This document shows, piece after piece, positions 24,593 through 36,102 of a stretch of DNA of 64,000 bases. This stretch comes from Carallia brachiata (lineage: Eukaryota; Streptophyta; Magnoliopsida; Malpighiales; Rhizophoraceae), in assembly GCA_021464245.1 (NCBI GenBank), contig JADCRB010000021.1, positions 1-64,000 of the forward strand. Reading direction: 5' to 3'. The number at the start of each line of letters is the position of its first letter. Within the stretch, counting starts at the first letter, position 1. The translations under genes and the position numbers were made by a program. Below the pieces are notes generated by a model. The model had not been told where the DNA came from. It saw nothing but the letters and a program-made list of their open reading frames with translations, and made no database searches.

Positions 24593-24906
24593 GTGTTGCT
24601 AATCTTTAAGGACAAACCGTCAACCGCAAAGAGAGAGAGGGTTTGTTACTAATTTTTTTTTTTTCTTTCTGGTTTTTTTTGTTGGTGAATGCTATGCGAA
24701 GAGAACTGATAGATTAGAGCGTGTGGAGTGTGAGGTGGCTGTATAAATATGGGAGGAGGGGGCAGGGTTCCTGTGGTGCGCGTGCGCACGTCGAAGTGTA
24801 TGGGTGTGGCATCTTTTTGTTTTCTCCTCTTAAAAAAAGGCAAGGACAGAGTAAAAAATAAAATAAGATAAAAAATTGAAAATGTAGGAATGAGCTGGCA
24901 GCTGCA

Positions 24907-24912
24907 CACGTG
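24907..24912. promoter_or_regulatory. G-box CACGTG upstream of the small gene
   Basis: A perfect palindromic CACGTG lies about 315 bases upstream of the ATG at 24592 on the minus strand. Plant bZIP and bHLH factors bind this motif. One site alone is weak evidence of regulation. Confidence 0.4.
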
Positions 24913-24999
24913 ATACGGCTCGCTCGATCGGCTTCATTTCTCTTGTTTTTTTTCGAAACAGTGGAACTATTTCCCGTTGCTTCTTTGACCGGACTGGTG

Positions 25000-27900
25000 G
25001 ATGTTATTAGACTTTTTTTTTTTTTTCTACAAAAAAGTTCAGATATTATTTAATAGTTTCGTTAAAAAGTATTCTAATTTTATATTTATGAAATCGCAAA
25101 ACAACTAGATGGTTGTAATATTACTCAAGTTAAGCGATGAACTGTAAATTTAACTTCATCACTTAATTATAATAAAATTTAATTTCGAGATTTTCGCTCG
25201 AAATTGAACATGTTAAACCAACTAAACCACAAGCGGTGGTTGTTTGGACTTCTTTGTTAATCTCATGTTGATTCGTTAGTTATCCTAAAGTCTGTGTTGA
25301 GTTGGTTAAAAATTTTCGTTTCTTTATAATTTTAAGTTTTTATCTCTCTAAATTAGAATTTGTTAATTAAAATATTTTCTTCTACTATATTAGAGATTTT
25401 TATTGCTAAAAAAGATTATAAGAATTTTGGCTTTTAAATTTTTTCATAAAAAATGAAATCAAGCAAGGCCAACTACACAGTGACAATATTTTAAAGTTAA
25501 TAACTTGATTAACTTGACCCAAGAATTTTGTACTTCTACAAATATGTAAGAGTTAAAATAGAGATCTAATCTATTCTGATACTGTATATTAGTCATAGTT
25601 TGAATACTTGCCTGGTAGTTGATAATAATTTTTTTTTCACACCTACATTCACTTAGTTTTCCAACTGACGAGTAACTAAGGTTAGTCCTTTTTTTTTTCA
25701 GCAATTTTCCGAGGGGGTAAATTGCTTTTCTTATGGCTGAGCCGAGTGGGGGAAGCTTCGAGTTGGGACGAGAAGAACCGAAAGAAAAGGCCACAAATTG
25801 GAAAAGCCGAAATGATGGCAACCCACAGGGGCCAGCCCCGGGAGTCAGAGACCCTAACGTCATGGTCAAAAAGGCTGAGTTGGCTTCTGATGATTCCTTC
25901 ATATGACAGCCACCAATTTTCTCTTTGTTCAACCGACCCAACCAACTCAAATTCCATGGCCATGCTTCTTTTTTAATCTCTCTCACACGTCACCACCACC
26001 GGTTTTTGACCCACCAAAATTGCTTCAATCAAAACTCGTACACAAGATAAAGATTTTTTTTATCACTTTACAAGTATAATTAGTATTGAATTCTTTAATT
26101 AAAATTAATTTTTTTAATTTTTAGTATTTTTATTTAATTTTTTATAAAAAGAATTTATTATCGAAATATTATTAAAATTAAAATAAATTTCTTTTAAACT
26201 TAATTACAGTGTTAATAAATTTAAAATTTATTTTCGTATTACAATCTTTAACTATCTCATTAACTATTCAGCTATTTTTTAAAGAAGAGCATGGACGAAT
26301 TTTCTAAGAAAGAGCATGGACGAAGGAATTAAAACTCGAATTAATGTTGAGAAAGATATGTCTAAATACCACTAAATTGTCATTTTCGATAATATACATA
26401 AGATAAGATATAGTTATTGAAAATAAATTAGATGTATATTTTGATTCTATTCTCGAGTATATATTATATGTATGGATGATCCCAGCCGATCCGATGGCTG
26501 GGATCAAAGTTACATGATCAATTCTAGGCCTTTGCTTTGCCGAAGTTTGACGGATGCGAGTGGCCCAAGCACGTCGCTACTGCTATTCGGCTTTTGTTCA
26601 TTTTGCGAGCTTCATGACAAATGATATATGTCATACAAGGGATGGGATATAATTGTGCTGCCATTTGTCTTTACACCTCTGTGATCAAAATTTCAGTGGT
26701 GACAAAATTAACTACAATAATATATACATTATTGTTTTTTCAATGGGGGCATTTGCCTCCACGATGCTGTGACTGCATCCGCTCCTTGTCCTCACCCTCC
26801 CCCTTCCCCACACGGGGAATGGGGCGCTGCCCCTCCCAATTTAAAAAGAAATCTTGGCATTAAATGAATAGAACTATTGAATTCTCAAAACCCTCGAAGC
26901 CATAGCTTGGACAGATTTGAATCAGTTCTAGACGAATTGACAAGTAAAGCTAGACAGAAGTCCGCCACATAGGATGGATCCCAACGGGAAGAACCTAAAC
27001 TTAACAACGAGTCTTCTAAAAGAACCTGTTCTCCTTTGTCCCATGCGATTAATTTGTATAATTGTCTGCTCCTCAACCGCAGTTTTCCACCAGGGATCCT
27101 GCATATTTGGACCTGGCAATGCTTCAACATAAAGGACAACACAATTGGCCCGGTTTTAACCTTGGTAACTGTGCTGAACCTATTGGAAATCGACTCAAAA
27201 ATGGTTGAACAAGCTTGTTCAAGGTTAAATTGGTTCGAACAAATTTTTATGGCTTTTGGTCCGAAGAAGAAGCAGAGAGATATTCGACAAACAAAAAAAA
27301 CAAAGAAGCAGAGAGAGGGAGATAACATTGTGAAGAGGGTTAAGTATACATTTAGCTTGTGTTAATCAAGTTGGGTTGGGAACTCTTGATCTATTAAAGT
27401 TGTCAATTTTTTTTTTTTTTTGGGAAATATATTAAATTCTCATTTGTTCCTGTATGTTTTAACTTTTAACGTTATGCCTCACTACAAAAATGTGAAAAAG
27501 TGAGCACAACTTTTAACATGCCGTACGTTCATCAGGGTATTTTGTCAAAAAAAAAAAAAACCCCAAGTTAGAGCTCATTGGCTGTGTGTTTTACAAGTTT
27601 GGAGATGAAACACAATTAATTTTTTTTTTTTTGAGAATAATGAAACACAATAAAATTGAAAACTAAAGTTTATGGCGAGCTTGTTATTTTTTCCATTTTC
27701 CAAGTACTCTAAACCAAACAAAACCTCTTGGATTTTTCATATTAAACAAAACCAAAAACGTATGTTTATCCTTCTACCGAATATGAGTCTTTCTTTCTCT
27801 CTCCCTCTCTCCTTTTTTTTTTTTTTTGGTCAAATGGAGGCTTCAAAGGGAAGTCAAGAATAAATAATAGAGAAAACTACTCAAAGTGTGTGGATTAACA

Positions 27901-28085
27901 TAATTGAAATAGTTGAGAGTAATAATTGTCAATTACAAGATTTCAGATTTAAATTTAAAATTTTTTTCACATAATTTTTCATATCCCACACTGTTCCAGT
28001 CGCTCGAAAAAAATTAAAGGAAAAAACAAAAGAAAACTACCCAAGCGGTGTCCGAGGCCATTGCACATCCATCAGGCTATCACAT
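25000..28085. other. Intergenic, no gene recognised
   Basis: This is AT-rich spacer. The block at 25690-26000 is less AT-rich and carries a TAACGTCATGG element, but the frames in it (including a 175-codon minus-strand one) have no motif. At 26738-26790 a GGGGGCATTTGCCTCC stretch followed by GCATCCGCTCC resembles the right end of the element at 55022-55415. A 147-codon minus-strand frame at 26885-27328 is unrecognised. Confidence 0.4.
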
Positions 28086-28089
28086 CCTG

Positions 28090-28797
28090 ATCGAGGTTCA
28101 CAGAACCGAACCGGTCATTAAACTGAAAAGTTGAGAGGTTTAAGGTTCAACCGGTTCGACCGGTAAAACCGCGGTTAAACCGGTAAAATCGGTATTTAAT
28201 ATTAAATATATCAAAATTAAATTTTTATATAGCTTATATAATTGTATAAAATGTTATATTATATAAGAATGATAATAAATATTTAAAATAAAATATATTT
28301 TAAGAATTATATTAATATTTACATACATTAAGGATATTATAATTAGTATATTTAACAAAATATAATTTATAAAAATTAATTAAAAAAATTTTAAAGATTA
28401 ATTTTATATTGAAAATTAATTTTATATTGAAAAATTTTTAATATTTAAAAATATATTTAACAAAATTAACAAAATAGTGATTAAATATTAATTTTATAAT
28501 TTTAAAGATTAAATTGAAAATTTTAATTAATTGAGGACTAAATTAGAATTTTTAGTTAAAATTAGAGTCTTAATTATTATTTAGATAAAATTTTGGGTCA
28601 AATTATAATTTAAAATTTTTTGGTTTAAACTGAACCGGTTCAACTGGTCCGGTTTCTTGCCGGTTTTCCCGATTTTTGACCGATTTTTTTCGGTCCGGTC
28701 CAAATTTTATTTTTAAGTTTGAACCGGACCGGACAAGGGACCGGTTCCCGATTTTTTCGGTTGAACCGACCCGTCCGGTCCGGTTCTTTCATCCTTG
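28090..28797. mobile_element. AACCGG-terminal MITE-like element, copy 1
   Basis: Both ends are packed with AACCGG/CCGGTT words in inverted orientation: AGAACCGAACCGG near the left end and, reverse-complemented, AGAACCGGACCGG near the right. They surround about 430 bases of pure AT-rich DNA with no frame. This is the layout of a hAT-like or similar MITE. Exact ends and duplication are uncertain. A related, inverted copy lies near 56525-56945. Confidence 0.5.
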
Positions 28798-29155
28798 ATC
28801 CTGATACAATAATTGGCACACCTCTGCAGGGGGCTGCATAGATACAAGGGTGAAAACCCCATGGCAAGTTGAAAGCGTAGTTTGCCAGAGCTTATGCCCC
28901 ACCCTTGTTCCTTCCACGATCGACATGCGAAACTTAGATATTACTGCTTCAAAGACACTCGTATGAGTTACTCCTCAATATTTATTACTTTAAAGTCTCA
29001 AAATATTCCCACTTATTTTTATTTTCATTTTTTTCATTTCATTTGGAACCACAAGGAAAATGTTCCTTTTTTTTTTTTTAAGTGTTAGGACAAAAGATAT
29101 CACTACTCTTATTGAATTGAAACAAACATAAACTTAATAAAGGAAATATTCAGCT

Positions 29156-29934
29156 TGTAAAAAAAAAAAAAAAAAGTCAATGATCCGCGTTGCCAACCTT
29201 GAAATCGGCAACTCCAACAAGCCGTATAATTAATTTAAATTTTTTTCTTTCACACGACGTTCTCACACGGAAAGGAAGCTCTATAAATAGGTTCCTACCC
29301 CCCAGTTCAAAATATATTCAGCACATCTGTAAACAGAAAAATACAGAGAATTTAAGAGAAAAAGAAAATTTTGAAAATTTTTCATTTTCTTACGTGTTTT
29401 ACTCTGCAGTATACTCTGTTAACTCTTTTTTTAGAGATATTTCAAGTGTAAACTCCAAAAAATTTGCTATTTCCATTTCTAAGTTTATTTTTTGGTTTTA
29501 TATTCTCTGATCGCTCTAGATCTGAATTTATGAGAATATAGATCTAAAAATATCAAATTATTACAAATCTGGCTGGGATCAACCCTCATACGGCCCTCAG
29601 CAAAGTCTAAGCAACTTATTCGAAAACAAGTCCCTTCGACCGTCGGTGAAATTAAGTCAGATCGGTTCAGATCAGGTCTCTATGGTTCTGAACCGTAGTT
29701 TAAAAGTCTACATCAGATTCAGTTTCAGTGTACCCAGTTCAAGATAAAACTGTGAAATTTACTACTGTCAAGATCAAACTCAAGTAGCCCTTGATAAGAG
29801 TTACAAAGGAACACTAATCGGTGGAATCACGAAAATCGACCACACGTAAATTTTCTTTTATTTTAAATTTTTATTTGTAATTTATTTTTATATTTTCGAG
29901 TCTAATTGTTACAGGCTCGAAATTTACGCGTTAC
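29156..29934 (+). repeat. 5' LTR of element A
   Basis: It begins TGTAA followed by an A-run and ends TTACA, just before the PBS. A TATAAATA box lies at 29282-29289. It matches the LTR at 61635-62499 over most of its length and the 3' LTR at 34715-35200 over its first ~490 bases. Confidence 0.85.
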
Positions 29935-29941
29935 AAATTTT

Positions 29942-29959
29942 TGGCACGCCCGATGGGAC
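29942..29959 (+). promoter_or_regulatory. Primer-binding site of element A
   Basis: TGGCACGCCCGATGGGAC begins with TGG, the complement of a tRNA CCA end, a few bases after the LTR. The equivalent site in element C (62506) differs at two positions. I have not assigned the priming tRNA. Confidence 0.75.
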
Positions 29960-29987
29960 CTCTTCACCTCTCAACTCTTATTCCTTA

Positions 29988-30150
29988 AAAAAAAAAAACA
30001 AAAAAAAGCAAAAAGAATCAGCGAAAGAAAAAAAGGAAAAAAAAAGAAAAAAAGTAAAAATAGAAAAGAGCCAAGAAAAAAAGAAAGAAGACAAAAAAGA
30101 AAAAGACAAAAAAAGTAAAGTAAAAAAAAAGGTAAAATTTTTTTTTTTTA
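29988..30150 (+). repeat. Purine-only leader of element A
   Basis: Between PBS and gag the sequence is nearly all A with scattered G (AAAAAG and AAAGAAAA words), giving spurious Lys- or Phe-rich frames. A similar tract occupies the same place in element C. Confidence 0.8.
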
Positions 30151-30171
30151 AACAGATATCCAGCACATCAA

Positions 30172-30860
30172 ATGACACAAAAAATGAGTATAGTTGTTAC
30201 CACAAAAGAGAAGGTAACTACTCCACTGCCAACATCAACTATCCTACCTGGGTAAGCAGGTCCAAAAACCCGCGAATAGACACAATTTCTTGCCATACAA
30301 ACCAGACAAAATATCGAAACGGAAAGTCCACAGCTCGCACAGCAACAAGACCTCTCCCCTGACTCTCTTACCGCATGGAGGCGTCGATCACCCACCCCAA
30401 TCGAAGTCGGGGGCAACACGACGAAACCCACTCAACAGAATCCAACTCATTTTGTAGAGATCTACACAGAGGAATTAGAAGAGCTCTCTCCCCCAGTTTT
30501 TCGCGGAGCCTTATCTGTTGCCATCATGATGACCAACACAACCAGCACAGAAGAAAGGATTTCAGAATTAGAGAACAAGATTTTGCAACTGATCAGAGTC
30601 GTACCCGGTTTCACTCTACAAGCCACACCAGCCGACGTTTTCACTGCAGAAAAGCAATCAGGTAGTTCTACACAGCTCCCGGCCTCAAATTCTGTAGCTT
30701 CGTTATCTGTTCAACAATTGCAAGAAATGAGAGCCTGTTGTTGAATACATTAACAAATGGCGTGCTCTCAACTTGGACTGCAAAGATTGTCTGATGGAGA
30801 CTTCTGTCGTAGAGATGTGCATCTAGGGAATGCATTGGAGCTGTTATACATCCTGCAGAG
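30172..30860 (+). pseudogene. gag relic of element A
   Basis: The ATG at 30172 opens a frame matching, codon by codon, the gag-like frame of element C (62824 onward), but with in-frame TAA and TAG stops within 40 codons. Farther on, SELENKILQL and EYINKWRALNLDCKD are recognisable gag words of plant gypsy elements in shifted frames. It is non-functional. Confidence 0.7.
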
Positions 30861-31079
30861 TATCAAACCCTGAACTTTCGAAGAACTGGCGACTAGTATT
30901 CAGACTTTCGGGGGTACGGTTCTCATCCAGTTGGACCAGTAAGGAGGCAGAAGGGAGATTAAGAAATCCAACAGTTTAGGAAAAGGAAAAAAAGTGATGA
31001 CTGTTGAAACCGCACCAGTAAAAGTGGGAGCCAAAGGTTAGGTAAATCTTCCGACTCAAATAACTCAACCAAAATAACA

Positions 31080-31980
31080 GGAAAGGTAAAAGGTGACATT
31101 GCAAGAGTTGGAGCAGCAGCAGTATCCATTTCCCGACTCAGATGTCCAAGACATTCTTGACCAACTCTTGGAGGCAAAACTGATCGAACTCCCAGAGTGC
31201 AAGTAGCCCAATTAAAAGGATCGGGTCAGCGATCCAAGATTCTGCAAATATCACCGCATAGTAAGTTATCAAACCGAGAAGTGTTTCGTCCTGAACGAGC
31301 TAATCATAAAGTTCAAAAGCCATAATAAAATCATTATGGACCAAAAAGACATAACCTTGGCAAACCAAACCACCGTTACTTCAAAATTATCAGAAGAGGT
31401 GACACACCGTAAGGAGGAGCCGCTCGACAATAAAAAGTCAACAACGGAGAAGGTATATGAAACTCTCCAAACCCTTTTCGCTAACCCTCAGCTGTTTACA
31501 GCTTTACAATCAACAGAAGTGTGGCAAAATCAAGTCAACAATATTCTCCAGACCTCAGCTGGATCTCTACCATCAAGTAATTTCAACTCGACGAAACATC
31601 AGACGGTCCAAAATCACGTCAGATGTCACTCCGCTATCTCATTTTTAGATGAGGATCTCCTGCTGGGGTCTAAACCCCACAATCAGCCGTTGTATGTATC
31701 CGGGTATGTGAGAGAACAGAAGGTTCGACATATTCTGATCGACGATGGCTCAATAGTCAATATTATCCCAAAATCCAGCATAAAGGAGCTCGACATTGAC
31801 ATTGATGAGTTATCAGATAGCCGCTTGATGATTGATGGCTTTAATCAAGGAGGACAGAAAGCAATTAGGAAGATTTGTCTAGAGCTAACTATCGGTAATC
31901 TCACTTCTAGCACTCTATTTCATGTGATCGATGGTTGTACCACGTATAAGATGTTGTTGCCGTATGCCAGAAATAGATAG
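31080..31980 (+). pseudogene. gag linker and aspartic protease relic of element A
   Basis: First comes a decayed gag-pol linker (YPFPDSDV and the CKYHR words near 31120-31260). Then an open stretch from 31336 to 31980 carries a retropepsin-like core. At 31741-31752 the active-site loop reads Asp-Asp-Gly-Ser in place of the Asp-Gly-Gly-Ser or DTG/DSG forms, followed by VNIIP. The frame stops just after the MLLPYA region, where reverse transcriptase would normally follow. Confidence 0.75.
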
Positions 31981-31999
31981 TGCCACAGAAGGATGATGA

Positions 32000-33290
32000 A
32001 GAAATTACAGAAGCCAACGCTGTATCTGTACGTCTCGCGGAGGATGAAGATTGACGCCAACAAATTATTGACTACCTACAGAATGGGAAACTGCCGGCAG
32101 ATCGTCGTTATAAGACAGAAATTCAACGACGAGCTCCCCGCTTCATATATCTTAAGGATGCTCTGTAACGAAGGTCTTTTGATGGAATTTTACTTCGCTG
32201 CCTAGGCAATGAAGAGGCAAGATAAGCTCTCGCTGAAGCACATTCTGGTGTTTGTGGCGGGCATCAATCAGGGCCTAAGTTGCACTTTCAGTTCAGAATG
32301 ATGGGATATTACTGGCCAACTATAGTACGTGATTCAATTGAGTTTGTCAAAACCTGTCAAGCTTGTCAATTTCATGCGAATTACATACATCAACCACCAA
32401 AGTCACTGCATCCAACTGTCTCGTCTCGGCCTTCTGAAGCTTAGGTTGTCGACTTAGTGGGCCCTTGCCAAAGTCATCCCTAGGTTACCTTTACATCCTC
32501 GCAGCAACAGACTACTTCTCAAAATGGGCCGAAACTATTCCACTTAGATAGGTAAAGAAGGAGCATGTTGCTAATTTCATCCGGACTCAGCTGATCTATC
32601 GCTATGGAGTCCCTCGATTCATCATCACTGATAATGGCAAGCAGTTGTACAACAACTTGATCGACAAGCTCTGCAAGAAGTTCAAGTTCAAGTAGTACAA
32701 GTCATCTATGTACAATGCCCCGACTAATGGCTTGGCCAAAGCATTCAACAAGACATTATGTAACCTATTGCGGAAAGTAGTCTCTAAATCAAAAAGAGAG
32801 ATTGACATGACAGAATTTTGGAGGTATTATAGGCGTATCGTACAACTTACCGGACTCCAACACAGGCGACGTCATACTCACTTGTCTACGGTGTCGAAGC
32901 AATACTGCCGTTGGAAACACAGATTTCATCTCTATGTATGGCTGTTCTGGAAGGACGAGGAGAATGTTCGCCTACGTCTGGATGAGTTAGAAGCCCTTGA
33001 TGAAAGGAGACTCGAAACACAACAGTAACTCGAATGCTACCAAGCCCGGCTCACTAACACGTTCAACCGCAGGGTCCGCCCTCGATCTTTTCAAGTTGAA
33101 AACCTTATTCTTGCAGTACGACGGCCCATCAACATGAAGTATCGGCCTGGTGACAAGCTTACTTCCAAATGAGACGGGCCATACTTAGCGCAGGAGACTT
33201 ATACTCACAACGCTTACATGCTGTCAGACCAAGAAGGTGTTCGAATTGACTCGATTAATAATAAATTTCTGAAACAGTATTATGTGTAAA
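32000..33290 (+). pseudogene. Integrase relic of element A
   Basis: Several frames with stops carry the gypsy integrase in order: a zinc-finger region with AHSGVCGGH and TCQACQFH (32230-32380), a core with GPLPKSSLGYLYILAATDYFSKW-type residues and ITDNGK (32450-32640), then SSMYNAPTNGLAKAFN (32700-32755). It ends with a C-terminal piece containing NRRVRPRSF and NKFLKQYYV (33065-33288). It is broken by at least four stops and by shifts. Confidence 0.8.
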
Positions 33291-34700
33291 TATATTTAAA
33301 AAAATCAAAAAAAAGAAAAAAATAAAAAGAATAGAAAAAATGTGTTTTATTGGTTGTAGAATCAGATAAGTAGGAAGAAACCAGCACTGAGAACTACTTT
33401 TTCCAAAACACAGTCTGTCGTTCCGATAGTAGACCTCATCGGTACAGCTTCGCCCTCAAATGAAGCTGGTCCGAGTTATACCACCGCAATGGTCTCTTCA
33501 GGGTATAACGATCAAACTCGTAGCCTGTGGGAGCATGCGTACTGGTCCTGGTGGTCTTACGGAATCAGTTAAGGGTTTATCTCTCCTAAATACTTAAGTT
33601 CAAGAGAAATTTTTCTAGTAAAAAGAAGTCATTTCGGCAAAATTTTACCTTTTTTTTCAGAATATTCCGGTAGCATCAACCAGCCAAAAGACTCCAGCGA
33701 CATCAACATCATCGGCCCACCGAACGAGGCCGGGCTTGACTTGGAGCTGCGCCTTGAGCCCCACCAGGGCGGCTGACAAAATAAGGTGTAAAGACTTTGG
33801 CAGCGCATGACAACGACTTTGGCGGCACACGGTAACGACTTCTGCAACACACGGTAACGACTTTCGTGACACGCGACAGCCGCTGCCTCTTTTGTTTCTT
33901 GTGCATGAAAAGAACATGGAGGGCACCACTCGATTCTGCGTACTTTCTTTTTAACTTAAAAAAAAAAAATCTTTGGTGTATGTATATATATCCTACATGC
34001 CCGAGTTATAACACTCACCCATCAGCTCTTCTTTTTTCTAAAAAAAAAAAAAGACTAGTTTCTACACTTGTCTCAGGAAGTTCTCTGATCAAGAGGTTGG
34101 AGGCGCATGAGCTAAGAAACGAAAGAGTAGTTCTCCTCGAGGGATCCCTAAAAGCCCTCGAAACTCAGTCTCCAACGTCATCAGTGTCATGAAATTCCAA
34201 CCACTCTCCTTAGTTCGCATCTATCGCAACGAGTCGAGAAGTTGTGATTGTCATCCTGGATCTACAGATGCAACGACGTACAGGGAAGTTCCAACTACTC
34301 TCTTTGCGTCGGAGAAGACTCGGGAATCATCACTACAATCCGTCTCTCTGTGTGCAGGTCTTGAAGTTCTGTAGTCTTGGGCCTTCCTCATAGAGAGGTT
34401 CAAATTTTTTACCTACCGAATCATTATCACCAGAGCTATGAAATTTTAAAACATATAAAAAATCTTTTGTGAGCTATGGAAGTTCGACCTCACCTAGAGT
34501 CAAGATTTCAATTTTTATATTAGTTGGACTGCTAACTTTCTCAAAATCGTATCTGTTTTCTATTGAGATCTAAAAACAATTGGACTAGCCAAAGATAGAA
34601 GATTTTAACATTCAATATTCATCAGTACGTTTCAAGTTTCAAACTGGACTTAAAGACTTGGTTCGGTTCACATCTGCAAATTTCTTTCTTACTGACTCTT
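33291..34700 (+). other. Non-coding 3' part of element A
   Basis: Between the integrase end and the polypurine tract I recognise no conserved protein. A short A-rich tract (33295-33345) and an imperfect repeat of GCAACACACGGTAACGACTT-like words near 33800-33865 are visible. Confidence 0.5.
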
Positions 34701-34714
34701 GAAGTGGGGGCATT
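34701..34714 (+). promoter_or_regulatory. Polypurine tract of element A
   Basis: GAAGTGGGGGCATT abuts the TGTAAAC start of the 3' LTR. A G-rich purine stretch there is the expected primer for plus-strand DNA synthesis in LTR retroelements. Confidence 0.65.
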
Positions 34715-35200
34715 TGTAAACGGAAAAAAAAAAAAAAAAAAAAAGTCAATTATCGGCGTTGCCGACCTTTAAATCAGTAACACCGACCAGCCGCATAATT
34801 AATTTTTTTTCCTTTCACACGAGGTTTTCACACGAAAAGGAAGCCTTATAAATAGGCCTCTACCTCCCAGTTCAAAACATATTCAACATAAATGTAAATA
34901 GAAAAATACAGAGAATTTGAGATAAAAAGAAACTTTTGAAAATCTCTGAAGAAAATTTTTTCTTTTCTTACGTGTTTTACTCTGCAGTATACTCTCCTAA
35001 CTCCTTTTTGAGAGATATTTCAAGTATAAATCTCAAAAAATTTGTTGTTTCTATTTCTAAATTTATTTTTAGGTTTATATTCTCTAATCGCTCTATATCT
35101 GAATTTATGAGAATATAAATTTAAAAATATCAAAAATATAATAAATCTGACTTGTATTGAGTCTCACACGGCACTCAACAAAATTCAAGCAACTTACCCG
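34715..35200 (+). repeat. Truncated 3' LTR of element A
   Basis: It starts TGTAAACGG with an A-run and TATAAATA at 34847-34854. It follows the 5' LTR to the GCAACTTA words near 35190, then similarity stops; about 300 bases of LTR are missing. It ends 187 bases before the ATG of the ECI1-like gene, in the same orientation. Confidence 0.8.
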
Positions 35201-35386
35201 ATATAAATATAGTTATTATTACAAAAATTATAAATGTTGTTGTATATGACGGAAATGTATGACAATATAGTGTTTCCTTTATTTAATTCAAAACGGCAGC
35301 GATCTATACTGCGTGCCGATTTCCAAAGGCAACCACCAGTAGGAGCACCCTGTCCTTCAGTTCGTCAACCGTTCGAAATCGCCGCC

Positions 35387-36102
35387 ATGTGTACCCTAGA
35401 GAAGCGCGGAGCCATCTTCATTCTAACTCTGACTGGCGACGGCGAGCACCGTCTGAATCCGACTCTTATCGCCTCTATCCTCTCCGCCATCCGCGAGGCT
35501 AAGTCCCAGGCCACTCGCGGCTCCGTTCTCCTCACCACTTCAACCGGCAAGTTTTTCTCCAATGGATTCGATCTCGCGTGGGCCAAAGCCGCCGGCTCAC
35601 CTGCAGATTCCGTCCAGCGGCTCGTTCACATGGTAGATTTACTGAAGCCGGTCGTTGCCGAGCTGATCTCGCTGCCTATGCCCACCATCGCCGTCCTCCA
35701 GGGCCACGCCGCCGCCGGAGGACTGGTGCTGACTATGAGCCACGACTACGTCCTCATGAGGAGCGATAAGGGCGTGCTGTACATGAGCGAGGTCGACGTC
35801 GGGCTCACTATGCCCGATTACTTCGCGGCTCTTTTCGGTGCCAAGATCGCCTCTGCTCCAGTGCGGCGCGATGTGCTGTTGAGAGGCCTCAAGGTGAGGG
35901 GCCAGGAGGCGGTGAAGACGGGATTGTGGAGGCGGCGCACAATAGCGAAGGGAGCTTGGCGGAGGCTGCGATGCGCCTGGGCGAACAGTTGTCCTCGAGG
36001 AAGTGGGACGGCGCCGTTTATAAGGAAATCAGGAAGAGCTTGTACCCAGGCTTGCGTGACGTGCTGGGTTTGGTCAACGAGAAACTTGTTCCTAAACTTT
36101 GA
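35387..36102 (+). CDS. Delta3,delta2-enoyl-CoA isomerase, ECI1-like, one frameshift
   Basis: Peroxisomal enzyme of the crotonase fold that moves double bonds in unsaturated fatty enoyl-CoAs so that beta-oxidation can proceed; the Arabidopsis relative is ECI1 (about 240 residues). I choose ATG at 35387 (GCCGCCATGT, strong context), giving MCTLEKRG and GDGEHRLNPTL. An upstream in-frame ATG at 35234 lies in non-conserved DNA. Crotonase landmarks are visible: FFSNGFDLA, GHAAAGG, MSHDYVLM and the YMSEVDVGL acidic site. At about 35921-35926 one base is missing (GGATTG where GGAATTG is expected). The original frame then turns Arg/Trp-rich and runs to 36133. In the shifted frame the normal C-terminal helices follow and end in Pro-Lys-Leu, a PTS1-type peroxisomal signal, at TGA 36100-36102. 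Bridged length is 238. Intronless and GC-rich. Either a recent pseudogene or a sequence error. Confidence 0.88.

Larger units (their letters stand above)
29156..35200 (+). mobile_element. Decayed Ty3/gypsy LTR retrotransposon (element A)
   Basis: The order on the plus strand is 5' LTR, primer-binding site, purine-rich leader, gag relics, protease relic, integrase relic, polypurine tract and truncated 3' LTR. The integrase has the zinc-binding HHCC region and DDE-core landmarks; the protease motif is degenerate. All frames are broken by stops and indels. Reverse transcriptase and RNase H are absent between protease and integrase. The two LTRs have diverged clearly, so the insertion is old. The integrase type and gene order place it in Ty3/gypsy, probably near the Tat/Ogre branch, which is an inference. 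It cannot move on its own. Confidence 0.85.

Noticed and set aside
25459..25986. 175-codon minus-strand frame
   Set aside because: Half of it lies in AT-rich spacer with no motif. The GC-richer part looks like promoter-type DNA rather than coding sequence.
26885..27328. 147-codon minus-strand frame
   Set aside because: Hydrophobic start and no recognisable domain. Could be an old element remnant, but I cannot support it.
35234..35386. Upstream ATG at 35234 as the ECI1-like start
   Set aside because: The 51 extra residues are not like the family and lie in DNA next to the LTR truncation. ATG 35387 matches the family start and has a strong context.
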